A DNA stretch of 64,000 nt, taken from NCBI GenBank assembly GCA_027625915.1, contig JANTQA010000063.1:1488001-1552000 (forward strand), read 5' to 3'. The notes beneath the pieces are model-generated. The model saw only the letters and a program-made list of their open reading frames with translations, made no database searches and was not told the origin of the DNA. The position numbers and the translations under genes are program-made. This document shows positions 58,432 to 64,000 of the stretch, in pieces. Position 1 is the stretch's first letter; each line of letters begins with the position of its first letter. This DNA is from Anaeramoeba flamelloides (Eukaryota; Metamonada; Anaeramoebidae).

Positions 58432-58550
58432 ATGAAATTTTTATTTTTTAATAATTTATTTGAAATATACATCAGAGAAATCATATTTGTTACGTTATTT
58501 ATTTGATTTTTTTTGTTTTTAAAATGAAAATTGAAATTTTTGGTTTAATA

Positions 58551-59083
58551 AACCCCAATTCAAAATTTTTAACACACCAAAATTCGATTTGTGAAAAAAA
58601 AAACTTATTTAACCACTTCTCGAAGATTTACCAAATTAGAACCATTCACCAATTGAAATGTTAACACCTTTTTATAAAATAAAATACTCACAAAAAAACA
58701 AATAAATAATTATCAATACAAATAAATCATGGATGTGTTAAAAATTTTGGAGAGAGCAAAACAAAAAAATACATTAGTAAATTTGTTTAAATTCTATTAG
58801 GAATATTGATCGATCAAAGGTTATATACTACCATGAACTAATTTTATTTGAGTTCTTCTATTTGGAACAACTCAACTTTAACATAATATAAACCTTTTAG
58901 AAAAATTTTGATCCAACGAAGCAAATTACGTAATTCAAACAATGAAATGAATAGAAAAACTAAAAGATGAAAAAATGATTATCATATTTTACAAAAATCA
59001 AAATTATCTCCAATTTCAATGAAATTGTATTATTGTGATTGTTTGGAACGTTTTAGCTGTGTGGAAAATTTTGAATTTTAGTT
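58551..59083. mobile_element. TIR element E2 (533 bp)
   Basis: Left end AACCCCAATTCAAAATTTTT and right end AAAATTTTGAATTTTAGTTT are inverted, with TA on both sides (58549-58550, 59084-59085). The interior aligns with E1 (GATCGATCAAAGGTTATATA region, then AATGAAATGAATAGAAAAAC). It lies about 260 bp past the Rab stop codon and carries a second internal inverted pair near 58571 and 58735. Confidence 0.65.
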
Positions 59084-59215
59084 TATTTCAAACAAACAAA
59101 TAAACATATAAATACAATATAAATTATTCTTCTTTTTTTAAACATAAAAAAAAATTCTTTTGATTAGATTTATTTATATATCATCATCAAAATCTTATTA
59201 TTATCATTACTTTTT

Positions 59216-59255
<40 letters not shown>

Positions 59256-61769
59256 GTTTAATATAAAAAGGTGTTGTATTTTCTTCATTAAAAATATACT
59301 TAATATCATTTCAAATTTCATCTTATTTTTTTAAAGATAGAAGAAAAATCAATCAAATATTGAATCCTTTAAGATCCAGATAAAATATATCATTTATTTT
59401 ATTAACGAATATTTATTAAATTTCTCAAAATTTAAAAGATTAGGTAATAATCTTTTTCAAATACTAAGAGTATAAACAAGGAACTGTTTGTATAAAAATC
59501 AGTTATTTGTTAATATCTATTATTATTTTTTTTTACTAGAATTATTGTTTTGAATTAGTTTTATTTGTTTGGAAAATTAAAAAAAAATAGAAATAAATTA
59601 ATAGTCCATTAATATGCTTGATCTTTGGGTCATTACCAACCCACTCAAAGAATTAAGAATGGGTAATTAATTATTGAATAAAAATACTCAAATTAAAAAG
59701 TCTTTCTTTAGCTTATAAGTTGAATATCCCAAGTCTTTTAAAAAAGTATTCTGTGACTATTTTTAATTTAATGCTTTTTTGAGTTAATTTTTCTTTGAAT
59801 AAATAGAAAAATTGTTTTGAAATGCTCTTTGAACAAACAAATCAAAATTTTAACAAATTTAAAATAACTATTGTTATTATTTTGAAATTAATTAGATTTT
59901 TTATACTGTATTAATTCAAAACTTATTGATTTCGTTTTTAAAGTGTATTTTTTTATACACTTTAATCTTGCAAGTAATAAGATTTCTTTCTTTCTGAACG
60001 AAAATAATTTTTTTTGAAATATTTCAGAAATATTTTGGAGTTTAGTTTTTTTAAAAATCCAAAAAATTGATAAAATTTTTTAAAAATAATTAATTTCCAC
60101 AAATAGCATTAAAAACAAACTTGATATTCTAACACTCGAATAATCAGATTTTTACTTGAATTTTCCATTTCAATATGTAGTAAACTATTTTTGACTTAAT
60201 TATTTCTAAATTTACTAGAAGTTTTTTTTTTGGGCTAGTTATTTAAATATCTCAAAATAATTTTCAAAAAAACACTTTCAATTTTTTTAAAATTTATATA
60301 CATGCAGGATTTACTTTTAATCTTTGTTTATTCAAAAATAATAAAAAAAAAATTCTCTTATGATTAAACTTAAATTAAAATTTTTATTTTACTTATAGAA
60401 TTAATTTTTATATTTTATTAAATACAAATTTATAATAAACAACCCATTCACTGGTCTTATAAATGTTCACTGTAAAGTTATAATGACTACAAATAGATTA
60501 ATCTATCAAATAATTTTTATCTTTTAGAAGCAAAATACTGTTCAAAATAACATTTAAATTTCTAATTTTTTTTATAAAAAAAATTAAAAAAAAAAACAAG
60601 TAACAAAATATTAAAATTTTTTATCCTATATATATATATATATATATATAAGCTATTTCCAATAATATAGGGCATTTTTTATTTCAATAATTATTTCTTA
60701 ATATTAATTTAATTATACAAAATGTACAACAATAATATGTTTTTTTAGCATATATACTTAATTTCTTGTATTTTGAAGTTTTATTAATGGATTCTAAATA
60801 TTTTTTTTGAATTAAAATTATTTTGCAAAATTTTTAATTTTGAAAAAATAATAGAGTCAAATTTCTCATTTCATTATTTTTTTCGAATTCTTCATTTTTT
60901 TTCATTTTTACTTTGTTATTATTATTGTCCAAAATTTAACAAAGTTCAGAAGAGATGTGATAAGAAATCAACCAAAAATTCTTTGATTCTAAACAATTGA
61001 GTTGACTTCGATGGACTTTGGTGGAAAAATTGTTCAGAACAGTTGTACACTTCAATTAAAGAGGTCCGATAAACAAAAAAAAAAGAAAAAATAAAAAGGT
61101 TTTTTTTTTTTTTTTTTTCATTCAGTTTGCTTTTTTAAATGTTTTAAAAGAAAAAAAAAAAAAAAAACACAAAAAAAGTTAATGGGAAAAACAAAAGTTA
61201 ATGATCAAATGAAAAACAAAAAATCTAAAGATCAAATCAAAAATATATTGAAGTATGATTTTACACATTATCAAAAAAAAAAAATTGAAAAAAAGATCGA
61301 ACTAAAGATTGTTAAATAGACATTACTAATTTTGGATATTTTTTCCAAAAAATTAGGGGCAATTTTTTTTTTTTTATTTTTATTTTTTATTCTTCGAACT
61401 TTGATCAATAAACACAAATTTTAATCAAGAGTTTTATTATTATTAATGGCTTCGTTTTTTTTTTGTCTAAAGTTTTGAGTTTAATAACTGAATAAAGAAT
61501 TTATTCTTATATTGATGGATATTTTTTTGCCCCACATTTTTGGATGGAGCTTATATATATCTAAATATACTCTAAATAAATTTAATTTGAATAGATTTTG
61601 TTTGGATATGAGAAAAATGTTGTTTATGAAATAAATCTAGTTTCTTTCATATTGGTATCAAAACATTTTTGAAATATTTATTATTTTTTTATAAGTATCA
61701 ATGAAGAATAAATATGAAATAAGTAAAGATTACTTATAAAAGAATAGTTGATATTAGAATTAAGAAAAT

Positions 61770-62240
61770 CAAATGAATCTAAATATTTTCTTAAAAATTC
61801 AAGTATTAAAATTCTTTGAGCTATCAACTGAGTCTAAAATAAACAACCACAGCATATTTCATTATGATTTTTCTACAAATAATAGATCCCACTGTTTCCA
61901 TAACATTAGAATAACATGTTTTTACTTGGTGAAGACAGATCTTGCAAATAAAAAAAAAATGACAACAATTATGAGTATTAAGAAAAATCAATAAAAAGAA
62001 AAAACAACAAAATGATTAAAAAACAGTTTCGATTTTGAAAATTTCAATTAATATTCTTTTTTCTCTTCCAGCACCGATTTAAACCATTTAAACACATATA
62101 ATTTATCAACTACAAACTGTCCCTCTTATGACTGGAAAATACTTTATATACATTTAATTTCTATCATATCATCAGATAAAGATTTCAATTTCTGTTTTAT
62201 CATAAGAGAAATATTTTTTTCGCAAAAAACAAAAATTAAA
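61770..62240. repeat. Dispersed repeat I, copy 2 (approximate limits)
   Basis: Counterpart of the block at 20640-21200 with the same order of shared segments. An open frame inside it is not conserved in the other copy, so it is not regarded as coding. Confidence 0.4.
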
Positions 62241-62694
62241 ATTAAATCTCAAAAGAAAAGAACTTTCAGAAACTTGAATGTATTTTTTGATTACATTATT
62301 TTTCAATTATTTAAATCTGAGATTTTAACAATTTTGAAAATTGAAGATCCACATTAATCTTTGCTATTTACAAATTTGTTTGAAGATGCCAAAAAGCAAA
62401 AAATAGAGAACACCCTTAATTTTTATGATGATTAAAAAATTTAATTATAGGATAAACCTCCAGAAACAGTTTAATATTTATACTCAATTTTAAATTTTGA
62501 TACTATTATTATCTGGAGAATAAATGACAATTTTCATTTCAAGTTTTTAAATATTATCAAGAATGAATAGTTGAAAAAATACTAAAAGATTGTTACAAAA
62601 TCAATTAAAAATGAGGGTTCCAGGATTTTCCAAACTCCATTATTGCACTTTGAGATAAATAATTAAACAAACTAATTTGGTTTTAATAGTAAAG

Positions 62695-63188
62695 CACTGA
62701 AAAAACTACTTGACCTGAAAAAAATCCCTTACAAGATTTTTAATTGTGAATATTAGGAAAATTGTTGTGTAAGGTATTAATTTAAAATCAAATCCATTTA
62801 TTTTAGAATCAAACTTTTTAAATTATAACTTACCCACTTATTAGAATGATTTTTAATTGAATGACACTTGTTCAAAACACCATCCTACCAATCAAAAAAT
62901 AAGAATAAAAATTATCATTTTCCAAACTCTAGAAAACCTCTATAAAAACTCAATTGTTTTTCAAAAAAAGTTGATCAACTTAGGCTATAAAACAATAACT
63001 AAAGTATTCTCGAGATATCCCACTTTAGAGAACTTTCGGTAGGTTTATTACTATCTTCATAAAAAAATTAGTCTTTAATAAAAAGGATTTAATTGAAAAT
63101 AACAGAAATTACACAACAATTTTCCTGATATTCACAATTAAAAATCTTGTCTGGTAATTTTTTCATGCCGGATATTTTTTTCCCCACT
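62695..63188. mobile_element. TIR element B3 (~494 bp)
   Basis: Left end CACTGAAAAAACTACTTGAC and TACAAGATTTTTAATTGTGA; right end AATTAAAAATCTTGTCTGG and GCCGGATATTTTTTTCC. The reverse complement of B2 aligns with it throughout. A 61-codon frame (62857-63042) is homologous to the minus-strand frame of B2, suggesting a shared relic of coding sequence. Confidence 0.8.
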
Positions 63189-64000
63189 TTAACTTGTAAT
63201 TTATCTTTTGAATGAAAATTTTATTTACTTTTTAAGATTTTTTCGAAATGGTGTTTTTTTTTAAAAGAAAACTAATTTCTATATTTACTTAAATTTCACG
63301 ATATGGTTCGGACAGATATATTATAAGAATAAGATCAAGCAATAAAAACATTATATACCATTCTAATTTTATTACATCTTTGTAATTGGAATTTAAAATT
63401 AAAGCTTTCCTGATTTGTAATTAAAGAAAATTTTTTAACACTATTTTCGTATGAATATCAATTCTTTAAGATTAATTTCTTGTAATTTTTTTTGATAAAT
63501 TAATTTATCCTTTTCATTGGGACCACATACTATAAAAAGTGATCAATATTTACTCTTTTTTCATTAAGTTGATATTACAAACATAAATATCAAATTTTGG
63601 TTGTGATTTTTTAATAATTTCACGATAATGCCATAATTAAAAAATTATCCCTTTATAAAAATGATGTCTTCTTTTTTCAAGTTTTTTTGATAAAATTTTA
63701 TGATTTTTTCAGAAAGAATGACACTTTTCCGATTTATGTACAAGAAAGAAGGGATAAGAAAATTGTCAGAATCTCAAAAGTTCGTAGCAAAATCTAATTC
63801 CATTTAATAAACCATATGAGATGTTGGATTTGTATGATTTTAACATAAGTTTTTTCAATTTTATATGACGTTTCTACTCCACATCACTTCCTTTCTTTTT
63901 TAAATGGAATTGCATCTGAATGAATACACCAAATATGTCTCAAATTTAATGTTCTCTTGAGATAATATCAGAAAAGTAACACCGTTAATGAAAAAACCTA

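Larger units (their letters stand above)
58292..64000. other. 5.7 kb gene-free region after the Rab gene
   Basis: Holds (TA)n runs at 58388-58427, 59219-59251 and 60629-60651, element E2 (58551-59083), repeat I copy 2 (about 61770-62240) and element B3 (62695-63188). The remaining sequence is homopolymer-rich and shows no gene on either strand. Confidence 0.5.

Overview
The window is a very AT-rich, gene-poor stretch of nuclear DNA from a protist. I see seven protein-coding genes in 64 kb. All seven stop codons are TAA, and the reading frames fit the standard genetic code. The proteins are clearly eukaryotic: an RCC1/BTB protein, a fused RNA-triphosphatase/guanylyltransferase capping protein, a GCKR/MurQ-type double-SIS protein, a RhoGAP protein, the proteasome ubiquitin receptor Rpn10, a PHO80/U-type cyclin and a Rab5-like GTPase. 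The combination of RCC1-BTB protein, K/E-, N- and Q-rich insertions, intense AT bias and long introns resembles Anaeramoeba (Metamonada). That assignment is inference from general knowledge, not from a search.

Layout. 279-4352 (+) RCC1/BTB gene with a predicted 2.7 kb intron. 7548-15416 (-) capping-enzyme-like gene, two exons separated by a 5.06 kb intron. 17773-19695 (-) GCKR/MurQ-like gene, intronless. 21594-26918 (-) RhoGAP gene, six exons. 33029-36912 (-) Rpn10, two exons. 42517-44683 (-) cyclin, two exons. 55467-58291 (+) Rab, three exons. The exon joins were built by hand from splice dinucleotides, matching intron phase and continuity of the protein family; every assembled coding length is a multiple of three. 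Donors look like GTAAAT, GTAAGT, GTATGT or GTTTGT and acceptors end in AG.

The space between exons is filled with short terminal-inverted-repeat elements (MITE-like). I distinguish eight families, labelled A-H here. Most sit between TA dinucleotides (Tc1/mariner-like) and one between TTA trinucleotides (Harbinger-like). Several are nested: A inside B (24.1-25.3 kb), and D inside C inside E (38.0-39.4 kb). At least four introns carry such elements (E1, D1, B1, H), which goes far to explain intron length. There is also a decayed LINE-like reverse transcriptase fragment (28.6-29.0 kb), a tandem 570 bp duplication (16.2-17.3 kb) and a cluster of hairpins in the Rab intron.

The most unusual biology is in the enzymes. 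The capping-like protein has lost key residues at both of its active sites, and the RhoGAP domain has lost its arginine finger. By contrast, the GCKR-like protein still carries both glutamates that MurQ etherases use for catalysis, one in each SIS domain. The window therefore holds two probable pseudoenzymes and one regulator-like protein that may still be an enzyme. No bacterial-type operons, CRISPR arrays, rRNA or tRNA genes were seen.
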